From assembly GCA_035565975.1 (NCBI GenBank), contig DATMRT010000087.1, positions 1 through 30,416 of the forward strand: 30,416 nucleotides of DNA, written 5' to 3'. Made by a program: the position numbers and the translations under genes. Under the pieces are notes generated by a model that saw nothing but the letters and a program-made list of their open reading frames with translations, did no database searches and was not told the DNA's origin. Positions 8,462 through 15,569 of this stretch are shown piece after piece. Position 1 is the first letter of the stretch. The number at the start of each line of letters is the position of its first letter. The DNA comes from Ga0077530 sp035565975. Its GTDB lineage: Bacteria > Pseudomonadota > Alphaproteobacteria > Rhizobiales > Hyphomicrobiaceae.

Positions 8462-8690
8462 TGGCTTTCCTCCTTGATTGGTCGATCTGCGCCGACCGTT
8501 GTTATTAGAGCGAGCATGGCACGCATGGTATGCCATATGCAATAGTTCAGGACCGGCCCTGTGAAGGTGCTCGTTTGCGGCGTCGGGCGCCCATGTCCAT
8601 TCTGCCGGCGCCGAGGTTTGCCCGGTCCGTTGGCAGCCGCAGATGATGCGTGACGAGACGCGAGAGGCGTGATGGCCCTCGGGAACCAAT

Positions 8691-8716
8691 CCTCTCCCTG
8701 CGCGCGCAGGGAGAGG
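8691..8716. repeat. 26-base perfect palindrome between MBL gene and dctP
   Basis: Two 12-base arms (8691-8702 and 8705-8716, beginning CCTCTCCCTG) are exact inverted complements around a CG centre. It lies 18 bases beyond the stop of the MBL gene and well before dctP. GC-rich palindromes with CTCTCCC arms are common as dispersed intergenic elements in Hyphomicrobiales. Here it could act as a 3' stabiliser or weak terminator; no T tract follows on either strand. Confidence 0.65.
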
Positions 8717-8734
8717 GGATGTGGTCACAGCGGC

Positions 8735-9739
8735 TTAGAGCGTCATATTCATCGGCGCGGGGATGAAGCGGAAGCCGTCGCCGTTCTTTACGACATGGCC
8801 ATTGCCGGGCCACGGGAAGTGATAGGCGACGAGCGGGATCTTGTTGGCTGCCAGCATGTCGAGAATGCGTACGCGCGATCCGACCGACTGCTTTGGATCG
8901 GTGTCATAGGCGAACTCGAGGCGCGGGCGCTCCACCAGCAGGATATGGTGATGCGTGAGGTCGCCGATGGCAGCCATCGACTTGCCGTCGGACGTAATCA
9001 TGAAGACGGTGTGCCCGATCGTGTGGCCCGGCGCCGAGATCGCCTGGATGCCCGGCAGGAATTCCTGGCCGTCCTTGAAGAACACGATCCGGTCGCGGAC
9101 CGGGAGCAGGTTCTTGCGCGCGCCCTCGACAAACGGCTTCATGTACGCCGGATCTTTCATCGAGAGCTTGGCCTCGTCCGTCCAGAAGTCGAAGTCGGCC
9201 TGAGAGATGTAGATCTGCGCATTGGGGAAGTGGGGCTTGCCATCGTCGCTCATGATGCCCCAGACGTGATCGCAGTGCGCGTGCGTCGCCAGGATGCCGT
9301 CGACGCTGGCCGGATCGATGCCGGCAGCCTTGAGCGACGCCATCAGCTTGCCGGTGGTGGGGCCGAACATCGTCGAGGTGCCCATGCCGGTATCGATAAT
9401 GTAGACCTTGTCGCCGGTATTCACGACGAGGATGTTCTGCTCGAGCACCGCATTCGTCGGCGAAAGGAAGTTGTCGGTCAGCATCTGGCTGATCTCTTCC
9501 TTCTTCGCGCCGAGGAACGCGCCGGAAGGATCACCGAGCGGGAGCGGCCCGTCCGACACCATCGTCATCTGCATCTTCCCGTGCGGGAAGCGGTAGAAGT
9601 AGGGGGCCTGGGCAGTGGCGAACGGTGCCTTGGCGCGGGCGGTCGGCAAAGAGAAGCCGCCCGTGTACGCCGCGGCCGCCGTGAGACCGGCACCAGCGAG
9701 CAGGCTGCGACGTGAAAGAGCGAGTGTTTCCTTGGACAT
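8735..9739 (-). CDS. Metallo-beta-lactamase-fold hydrolase, Tat-exported
   Basis: This 334-residue protein is a dinuclear-metal hydrolase of the MBL superfamily that acts in the periplasm. The signal reads SRRSLLAGAG (residues 9-18), a Tat motif, with cleavage probably near ARA at 34-36. The metal site is complete: His153, His155, Asp157 and His158 in THAHCDH, His239 in APGHTIGHT, Asp260 in AIGDLTH and His307 in AYHFPWPG. The arrangement resembles the group containing lactonases and related alkylsulfatase-like or quorum-quenching hydrolases, but no single substrate is implied. ATG 9739 has GGAGGAAA upstream and is preferred to the longer frame. It is first in the TRAP operon, separated from dctP by 273 bases, which suggests it prepares the compound that the TRAP system imports. 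The substrate is unknown. Confidence 0.92.
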   Translation of the reverse strand: MSKETLALSRRSLLAGAGLTAAAAYTGGFSLPTARAKAPFATAQAPYFYRFPHGKMQMTMVSDGPLPLGDPSGAFLGAKKEEISQMLTDNFLSPTNAVLEQNILVVNTGDKVYIIDTGMGTSTMFGPTTGKLMASLKAAGIDPASVDGILATHAHCDHVWGIMSDDGKPHFPNAQIYISQADFDFWTDEAKLSMKDPAYMKPFVEGARKNLLPVRDRIVFFKDGQEFLPGIQAISAPGHTIGHTVFMITSDGKSMAAIGDLTHHHILLVERPRLEFAYDTDPKQSVGSRVRILDMLAANKIPLVAYHFPWPGNGHVVKNGDGFRFIPAPMNMTL

Positions 9740-9844
9740 TATTTTCCTCCGTGTCAGCTTATGGTGCGTGACGTCGTCCACTTTAAGCTTGCTTCGTGAT
9801 CTGATCTTGGCAGCGCGCAGCCTCGCTGATGACAATTCAGGGCT

Positions 9845-9864
9845 GGATTGATCCAAGTTTGGAT
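9845..9864. promoter_or_regulatory. Candidate operator upstream of the MBL/TRAP operon
   Basis: Two overlapping inverted repeats stand here: GGAT-TG-ATCC and ATCCAA-GT-TTGGAT, giving three half-sites in a row about 110 bases before the MBL start codon. The spacing and symmetry are those of a repressor or activator site for a dimeric regulator. No regulator gene is adjacent, so the cognate protein is unknown. Confidence 0.35.
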
Positions 9865-10228
9865 GCTGACGGCCTTCGGCGAGGCGGTGCAATCAGGCAG
9901 GGTGTGGCGCCGGTGTCTTGGCGACCGGGAAAAATGTCTGGCGCACGGCGAGGCGTGAGGACCGGCCGACATCGATCTTGACCCGACGTTTCAGCAATTC
10001 AACGTCACCGGAACTTGACGCCAATCTCCGGGGATCTGCAACTCAATTCATCGACCGACATCCAACCTCGGCTGGGGGCGAGAGGCGCCTCTGCGGAAGC
10101 ATGAGAGACTCGCGTTCGAGCCTTTGAACCTTTCGGCACTGCACCACGACTGAGCATCTGGAACCGCAGCAAGCGTCTGCCGTTTCCATTCCAGGATCGC
10201 GAGTGCCTTCAGTGGGAAAGGTTCAGTC

Positions 10229-10321
10229 ATGCGGGAGTTTCTGACGCCAGCGCTCATATTTGCCGGGTCGCACGCGGCAATCCTTTTCATCGTCATTCAG
10301 ATGTACGTCGTGGGACATTAG
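10229..10321 (+). CDS. Possible 30-residue single-helix membrane peptide
   Basis: ATG at 10229 is followed by a frame encoding MREFLTPALIF, then AGSHAAILFIVIQMYVVGH and a TAG stop. GGGAAAGG precedes it by six to seven bases. The peptide has a short charged start, one hydrophobic helix of about 20 residues, and a polar end, as in bacterial small membrane proteins. I do not recognise a family. The supporting points are the ribosome site and the clean hydrophobic profile in an otherwise gene-less gap; a chance frame cannot be excluded. Confidence 0.35.
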   Translation: MREFLTPALIFAGSHAAILFIVIQMYVVGH

Positions 10322-10478
10322 GAACACAAAACGGCAGTCGCGTGCGCGATGGGAAGCCCGTCCGCGAGCGGCGGGTTGCGATAGCCTCTTGATCCGCAAC
10401 CGCCCAATGATTACGCCAGTCATGCGGTGCGGCTGAAAATACAGCCGTTCAATGGCCTGACACGGCGGTAATCTCTCG

Positions 10479-10967
10479 ATGGATCAAACGCGCGTTCGCG
10501 ATGATGAATTTCTGGGGCCGCTTGCCGCGGCGGCGGCTTTGGCTCAGCGCGAGGAAATCGATTTCCGCGACAATGTCGGCCGGGAGATCGAGAAGCGCGA
10601 GCGCGCCCGCCAGTATGCCTTCCGGAGGCTTTCGATCGCGGAGCTGATGCTGAAGGCCGCGAGACAGGCGGAGGACGTGGAGACGGCTGTCGCGTCCCAG
10701 ACGGCCGCGCTGAGGGCCGAGTTCGGCTGGAATGGCGAGGGCGAGGCATCCCGGAAGATCGTCGTGGCGTGGCGGCCTGTTGCACTCGCCATATGGGAAG
10801 CCGTGAAGCCGCCACCTCAGGCCGCGGACGCTGCATCTCCCCCGCCGGCCCCGGATATTGTCGCAGCACTCACCGAGTTCGAGCGCTGGTACGAGGCGGA
10901 GTTCGGCGCGAACTACCTCGCTATTCTCGACCAGGAGAAGCTGGAGTATCCCGTTGTCGAGTTCTGA
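10479..10967 (+). CDS. Unrecognised cytoplasmic protein (162 aa)
   Basis: I do not recognise this family. The first 90 or so residues are strongly charged and helical, with REEIDFRDNVGREIEKRERARQ-like heptad spacing that suggests a coiled coil or helical bundle. A proline/alanine linker (about residues 110-125) separates this from a C-terminal segment containing ERWYEAEFGANYLAILDQEK. There is no signal peptide and no membrane helix. Only seven bases separate its stop from the next gene, and the selD fusion follows at once, so the three genes look like one transcript. A link with selenium metabolism is only positional. Confidence 0.7.
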   Translation: MDQTRVRDDEFLGPLAAAAALAQREEIDFRDNVGREIEKRERARQYAFRRLSIAELMLKAARQAEDVETAVASQTAALRAEFGWNGEGEASRKIVVAWRPVALAIWEAVKPPPQAADAASPPPAPDIVAALTEFERWYEAEFGANYLAILDQEKLEYPVVEF

Positions 10968-10974
10968 GGGGGCG

Positions 10975-11364
10975 ATGACCCGGAGTGACAGGGGAGGCGA
11001 GTTCGAGCGCTGGATCGTCGAGCAGTATGCGGCGACGAACGGCTTCACGGCGCTTATTCTCCTGCTGGTCCTCAGCGGCGAGAAAGTCGAGCTCATCTCG
11101 TGCTCGTATGTCCATGTCATCGGCAACGAGGTGCGCTGGCGGGACATGAAGACCATGCTGGATGCCTCCGGCCGCAAATGGGATGCTTTCGCCATCTTTC
11201 CGGAATCGCCGCCCGGTGGCGGGCCGCTGATTGATCTCGTGGCCAAGGCGCGGCTGCAGGAGCGCATCGACGAGGTCACCGTCGACCGCATGGTTCTCAA
11301 CGATGCCGGCTTCTTCGATACGCGCGGCCGGCAGATCCGCATCGATCCTGTCGGACTTCACTGA
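10975..11364 (+). CDS. Unrecognised cytoplasmic protein (129 aa)
   Basis: This 129-residue protein is not recognised. It begins at ATG 10975, with GAGGGGG five or so bases before it; the longer frame upstream overlaps the preceding gene and is Ser/Arg-rich nonsense. Features include FERWIVEQYAATNG, a hydrophobic segment FTALILLLVLSG (about residues 23-34) too short and isolated to be a clear membrane span, a VHVIGNEVRWRDMK stretch and a charged C-terminal helix. Both this protein and its upstream neighbour contain an FERW motif followed by an acidic helix, which may be chance. It lies 49 bases before the selD fusion start on the same strand. Confidence 0.68.
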   Translation: MTRSDRGGEFERWIVEQYAATNGFTALILLLVLSGEKVELISCSYVHVIGNEVRWRDMKTMLDASGRKWDAFAIFPESPPGGGPLIDLVAKARLQERIDEVTVDRMVLNDAGFFDTRGRQIRIDPVGLH

Positions 11365-11413
11365 TGTCCAGCGCGTGCGCACGACCGAAGCGCTTTCAAG
11401 CGGCGTCGCACTG

Positions 11414-13630
11414 ATGCAGGCCGCGCCAGCGTCGACGCATATTGTTCTGGTCGGAGGCGGCCATACGCATGTCATCGCGTTGAAGGCGTTCGGCATGAAG
11501 CCTGAGCCGGGCGTCGTGCTGACCGTGATCGCGAAGGAGATCGAGGCGCCCTACTCGGGCATGCTGCCGGGCTTCGTTGCCGGCCACTACACTTACGACC
11601 AGTGCCATATCGACCTCGTTCGGCTGGCGGCCTGGGCCGGCGCGCGCCTCATCCACGGTACGGTCACCGGCGTTGATCGGGGTTTGCGGCGCGTCGAGAT
11701 CGCGGGGCGTCCGCCGCTCGCCTATGACTTGCTTTCGATCGATGTCGGCATAACGCCGCTCCTCGAGGGTATCGACGGCGCGGCTGAGCAAGGCCTTGCT
11801 GTGAAGCCGGTCTCGACCTTCGCCGCGCGATGGCAGGCGCTGGAGCGTGCGGCTCTGTCGCCAGAGGGGCCGCGGCGCATCGCTGTGATTGGTGCCGGCG
11901 CGGCAGGGTTCGAGCTCATGCTCGCGATCCGCCACCGACTGCGCGGACAGGCGCCGGCCGCCGGCATCGAGCCGGATGCCTTCAGCTTCGTGCTCATCGG
12001 CAGCTCCAAGCTCCTGCCAAGTCACAACGCGCGTGCCCGCGCGCTGGCGCGGCGCGAGATCGAAACGCAGGGCGTGACGCTGATCGAGGACGAGAAGGTC
12101 GTGCGCGTGCGACGCGGCGAGGTGGAGCTGGCGAGCGGGCGGACGATTGCGGCGGATGCAACTCTGCTGGCGACGCAAGCGGGGCCGGCGGATTGGTTCA
12201 AGGCCTCGGGGCTGCCGTGCGACGATGCCGGTTTCATCGCCGTCCGGCCGACCTTGCAGCTCCTCGATGATGATGATGTGTTCGCCGTCGGCGATTGCGC
12301 GAGCGTGCTCGAGCATCCGCGTGAGAAGGCCGGGGTCTTCGCCGTTCGCCAGGGCATGCCGCTTGCGGAGAACCTGCGGCTGCGTGCCCGCGGCACGGCG
12401 GCAAAGCCGTTCACACCGCAGAGCGATTTCCTCACATTGCTGTCGACCGGGCGACGTCATGCCATTGCGGCGCGGAACGGCGTCGCTCTTGCGGGCGATC
12501 TCTTCTGGCGCTGGAAGGATCACATCGACCGCGCGTTCATGGACAAGTTCAACGTGCTGCCGAGCATGGTGGCGGGGGGAGGGGCAGGCGAGGAGGAGAT
12601 GCGCTGTGCGGGCTGCGCGGCCAAGATCGGGCCTGTGACTTTGGCGGCCGCCCTCGACAGGCTCGGGGGCGACAAGCCCCGTCCGCGCGACGACGCCGCC
12701 CTGATCGACGAGGGCGGCGCCGAATTGCGCGTCGAGACGGTCGATTTCTTCCGCGCCTTCTGGCCGGAGCCTTATGTCTTCGGCGAGATCGCCGCCAACC
12801 ACGCCATGAACGACGTCTTCGCCATGGGCGCCTCTCCGACGCACGCGCTCGCCAATGTGGTGCTGCCCTACGCAACGCCGCAGCGTGTGAGCGAGGATCT
12901 TTTCCAGCTCCTGGCTGGTGCCAGGGCGGCCTTCGAACGCGAGGGCGTCGAGGTGGTCGGCGGGCATTCGAGCGAGGGGCAGGAGCTGGCAGCCGGCTTT
13001 TTCGTCTCGGGCAAAGTCGGCCGTGGGGCCGTGCTCGGCAAAGGGGGCCTCAGGTCCGGCGATCGCTTGATCCTGACGCGCCCGCTCGGCACAGGCATAC
13101 TTTTTGCTGCTCTCATGCGCGGTCGTGCGCGAGCAACGGCGATCGCGGCGGCGCTCGCGAGCATGCGTCAGTCGAATGGCGCAATCGCCCGGGTCATCCG
13201 CGCTTTCGCGCCGAGTGCGGCGACGGACGTGACGGGTTTCGGTCTCGCCGGCCATCTTCTGGAAATGCTCGAGGCCGGCAAAGTTTCGGCGGAGATCGAT
13301 CTGGCGCGCATTCCGCTCTATCCGTCAGTCCAAGCGCTCGCCCGCGACGGCATTGCGTCGAGCCTCTTGCCCGAGAACAGCCGGCTCGCTTCGGCCCTGA
13401 TCGGCGCGTGCGCGAGCGAGGCGTCTATGCGCGCCATTCTCTTCGACCCTCAGACTGCCGGTGGTTTCCTGTTCGGCATTGCGGCCGCCGATGCCGAGAG
13501 GGGCCTGCAAGCGCTCCGCGATGCGGGCGCGCATCATGCGGCGATCATCGGTACGGTCACTGAAGCGCGCGAGGGCAATCAGCCCGCAGTGCGGCTGACC
13601 GGCGAGCTCAGCGGGTCGGAAGCGGTCTGA
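11414..13630 (+). CDS. selD: Bifunctional FAD-dependent oxidoreductase / selenide, water dikinase (SelD)
   Basis: This 738-residue fusion makes selenophosphate, the selenium donor for selenocysteine or 2-selenouridine tRNA. Residues 1-385 form a pyridine-nucleotide-disulfide/NDH-2-like domain: VLVGGGHTHV (11-20), a second Rossmann motif VIGAGAAGFEL (158-168) and VFAVGDCA (289-296). From about residue 396 comes SelD: the catalytic Cys401 and Lys404 in CAGCAAK, Asp425-Asp426, the GEIAANHAMNDVFAMGA dimer block, GGHSSEG, TDVTGFGLAGHL and FDPQTAGG. The residue two after Cys401, a cysteine in E. coli, is alanine here, and the catalytic residue is encoded as Cys, not Sec. ATG 11414 is chosen because the FAD motif starts ten residues later; its ribosome site is weak. 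Such fusions are known; the N-terminal domain may supply reduced selenium, a family-level proposal. No selA, selB or mnmH/selU gene is in the window. Confidence 0.95.
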   Translation: MQAAPASTHIVLVGGGHTHVIALKAFGMKPEPGVVLTVIAKEIEAPYSGMLPGFVAGHYTYDQCHIDLVRLAAWAGARLIHGTVTGVDRGLRRVEIAGRPPLAYDLLSIDVGITPLLEGIDGAAEQGLAVKPVSTFAARWQALERAALSPEGPRRIAVIGAGAAGFELMLAIRHRLRGQAPAAGIEPDAFSFVLIGSSKLLPSHNARARALARREIETQGVTLIEDEKVVRVRRGEVELASGRTIAADATLLATQAGPADWFKASGLPCDDAGFIAVRPTLQLLDDDDVFAVGDCASVLEHPREKAGVFAVRQGMPLAENLRLRARGTAAKPFTPQSDFLTLLSTGRRHAIAARNGVALAGDLFWRWKDHIDRAFMDKFNVLPSMVAGGGAGEEEMRCAGCAAKIGPVTLAAALDRLGGDKPRPRDDAALIDEGGAELRVETVDFFRAFWPEPYVFGEIAANHAMNDVFAMGASPTHALANVVLPYATPQRVSEDLFQLLAGARAAFEREGVEVVGGHSSEGQELAAGFFVSGKVGRGAVLGKGGLRSGDRLILTRPLGTGILFAALMRGRARATAIAAALASMRQSNGAIARVIRAFAPSAATDVTGFGLAGHLLEMLEAGKVSAEIDLARIPLYPSVQALARDGIASSLLPENSRLASALIGACASEASMRAILFDPQTAGGFLFGIAAADAERGLQALRDAGAHHAAIIGTVTEAREGNQPAVRLTGELSGSEAV

Positions 13631-13735
13631 CTACCGCCGTCGCCACGACCGTCCTTCAAGGTCGGGAAGCTCGATCGCCCTCCAGTTTGCATCGGACTGC
13701 CGGAAAGCATGATCCCGGCCGTCTGATGATCTGTA

Positions 13736-13768
13736 CTGATTTTGCGTTTATGATACTTTTATGACAAT
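13736..13768 (+). promoter_or_regulatory. AT-rich promoter-like stretch before the sulfatase-fold gene
   Basis: This stretch is markedly AT-richer than its surroundings and contains TATGAT (13749-13754), a good -10 hexamer, about 44 bases before the start codon. No convincing -35 sits at 17 bases. A nine-base word, TGACAATTG, occurs at 13762-13770 and again at 13832-13840, the second copy being inside the gene. Confidence 0.3.
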
Positions 13769-13797
13769 TGGTTGCCGGCCGACTGGAAGGACCATAG

Positions 13798-15564
13798 GTG
13801 AGCCCACCCGACCCAGTATCCGAACATGGTCTGACAATTGTTCCTTCCGTTTCATCGGCATGTGCCCGCCGGCTGCAAACACCGTCCTTTGCCGGCCGCC
13901 AGGTCAGTCCGGAAACGAGCTACGCGCTGAGCGGCGCGCTCGTGCTGGCGCTGGCGGCATGGCTTGCCTGGACCGAGGGGCCTCCGGCCACCGTTCTGCT
14001 CGCGATCCTTGTCAGCGCGACCATCGGAACGCTCGTCGCGCTGCTGACCCGCCGCCTTCTGCTCGCCGTCGTGCTCGCTGTCGCGCAGGTAGCCGTGGTC
14101 ACGACGATCTCGTCGCTCAAGCTCAAGTACATGAACATGGTGCTGCACGCTTACGACATCACGTACTACCTGATGTCGAGCACCAATGTCGGCTTCCTGA
14201 TCGCCAACTACGGCCGTCCGGTTTTCGTCACGTTGCTGGCGGTGGCCGCAGCGGTGCTCATCGCCGCCTTTGCCTGGCGCATCGATCCGGTGCGGGTGCA
14301 GCGCCCGGTAGCTGCGATGCTGTTGCTTGCATGCGCCGCGGGGGCTTCCGTGGCTGGCGCGTTGGTCGGCGAGCGGCGTCACCAGCTCTTCCAATATCAC
14401 GGCATGTACGTCTCGTCCTTCTATCGCTCCTGGGCCGAGACGATCGAGACGCTCATGCGCGGCCAACTCATGGAGGCTGCGGTCGCGGGCCCGCACCTGC
14501 CGCCGCTCCTGCCGGCCGCCAACTGCACGCCGGCGCACGAGCCGCCGCACATCATCCTCATTCATCACGAGTCGGCGGTGCAGCCCTCGTTGTTTCCGAG
14601 CCTCGAGTACGATCACGGGCTCGACGATTTCTTCCGTTCGGATGATGGGCACGCCTACAGGCTGAGGGTCGAGACGTACGGCGGCGCTTCCGTGCTCACC
14701 GAGTTCTCGGTCATGACCGGGCTCTCCACCTATTCGTTCGGCGGCATGCGCCTCTTCGTACAGCGCCTGATGAGCGGCAAGATCAGCGAGACGCTGCCGA
14801 ACATTCTCTCGAAGTGCGGCTATCGCAACGTCATGTTCTATCCCATGCTGCGGTCGTTCACGGGTGCAGAGCGCTTCTTCAAGAGCGTTGGCATCACCGA
14901 TCTGCGCGATGCGAAGGATCAGGGCGCCAAGCGCGCGGACGAGCGTGACAGATTCTACTATGACAATGCGCTCGATGATATGGAGCGCCACTTGGCGACA
15001 TCGAGCGCGCCGCTCTTCACGTTCATCGAGACCATGGCCGGCCACTGGCCCTACGACGTGCCATACGAGCCGGAGACGGTCGTGCCCGGAGGCGGACCGG
15101 GGACACATCCGGAGATGAACGAGGTGCTGCGTCGTCTCTGGCTCTCGCGGCTCGACTATCAGTATCTCGTGGGTGAGCTGGAGCGCCGCTTTCCCAAACA
15201 ACGCTTTCTCATCGTGCGCTACGGCGATCATCATCCGATGGCGACGCGCGTATTGTTCGGCTACGACGAGGGCACGGAAGCCGAGGACGTCCTCGTCGCG
15301 CGAGGCTCGATCGGTTACCAGACTTTCTTTGCCGTGAATGGCGTGCGTTTCACGCCTCGGTTCTCGAGCCCCGACATTCTCGATGTGCCCTATCTGGGCA
15401 CGGTTCTGCTCGAGGCGGCCGGCTTGCCGCTCTCCGATGCCTATGCCGGTCGCAAGAGGCTCAAGACTCTCTGCGATGGCCTCTGGTTCGATTGCCCGAA
15501 GCGCGAGCTCATTTTGAGCTTTCATCGCCAGCTTCTCGACGATGGGCTCGTGAGCGCGCGCTGA
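13798..15564 (+). CDS. Membrane sulfatase-fold hydrolase/transferase (LtaS/OpgB-like)
   Basis: This 588-residue inner-membrane protein belongs to the alkaline-phosphatase superfamily branch that includes lipoteichoic-acid synthase and phosphoglycerol or phosphoethanolamine transferases. Five membrane helices lie between residues 43 and 190, followed by a periplasmic catalytic domain. Metal and active-site residues align: Glu258 (HHES), a nucleophile position at Ser298 within YGGASVLTEFSVMTGLS where LtaS has threonine, His416 (MAGHWPYD), and Asp477-His478 (RYGDHHP). It probably transfers or cleaves a phospholipid head-group on a periplasmic glycan or lipid; the acceptor is unknown. The GTG start at 13798 is supported by GGAAGGA six bases upstream. 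The gene stands alone: selD ends 167 bases before it and the MFS gene converges after five bases. Confidence 0.87.
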   Translation: MSPPDPVSEHGLTIVPSVSSACARRLQTPSFAGRQVSPETSYALSGALVLALAAWLAWTEGPPATVLLAILVSATIGTLVALLTRRLLLAVVLAVAQVAVVTTISSLKLKYMNMVLHAYDITYYLMSSTNVGFLIANYGRPVFVTLLAVAAAVLIAAFAWRIDPVRVQRPVAAMLLLACAAGASVAGALVGERRHQLFQYHGMYVSSFYRSWAETIETLMRGQLMEAAVAGPHLPPLLPAANCTPAHEPPHIILIHHESAVQPSLFPSLEYDHGLDDFFRSDDGHAYRLRVETYGGASVLTEFSVMTGLSTYSFGGMRLFVQRLMSGKISETLPNILSKCGYRNVMFYPMLRSFTGAERFFKSVGITDLRDAKDQGAKRADERDRFYYDNALDDMERHLATSSAPLFTFIETMAGHWPYDVPYEPETVVPGGGPGTHPEMNEVLRRLWLSRLDYQYLVGELERRFPKQRFLIVRYGDHHPMATRVLFGYDEGTEAEDVLVARGSIGYQTFFAVNGVRFTPRFSSPDILDVPYLGTVLLEAAGLPLSDAYAGRKRLKTLCDGLWFDCPKRELILSFHRQLLDDGLVSAR

Positions 15565-15569
15565 TCGCG

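Larger units (their letters stand above)
9740..10478. other. Divergent intergenic region
   Basis: About 740 bases separate the leftward MBL/TRAP operon from the rightward selD cluster. It should hold promoters for both. Visible elements are the operator-like repeats at 9845-9864, a possible 30-codon gene at 10229-10321, and a hairpin with six-base arms CGGCTG/CAGCCG (10430-10447, loop AAAATA) 31 bases before the next gene. The longer open frames on either strand here show no protein-like composition. Confidence 0.5.

Noticed and set aside
10048..10296. 82-codon minus-strand frame in the gap before selD cluster
   Set aside because: No ribosome site and no protein-like pattern; it overlaps the small plus-strand candidate.
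11396..13255. 619-codon open frame on the minus strand
   Set aside because: Antisense shadow of the selD fusion; high GC at third positions removes stop codons on the other strand.
13761..14645. 294-codon plus-strand frame starting ATGACAATTGG
   Set aside because: It is out of phase with the membrane helices and catalytic motifs of the sulfatase-fold gene and is Arg/Ala-rich.
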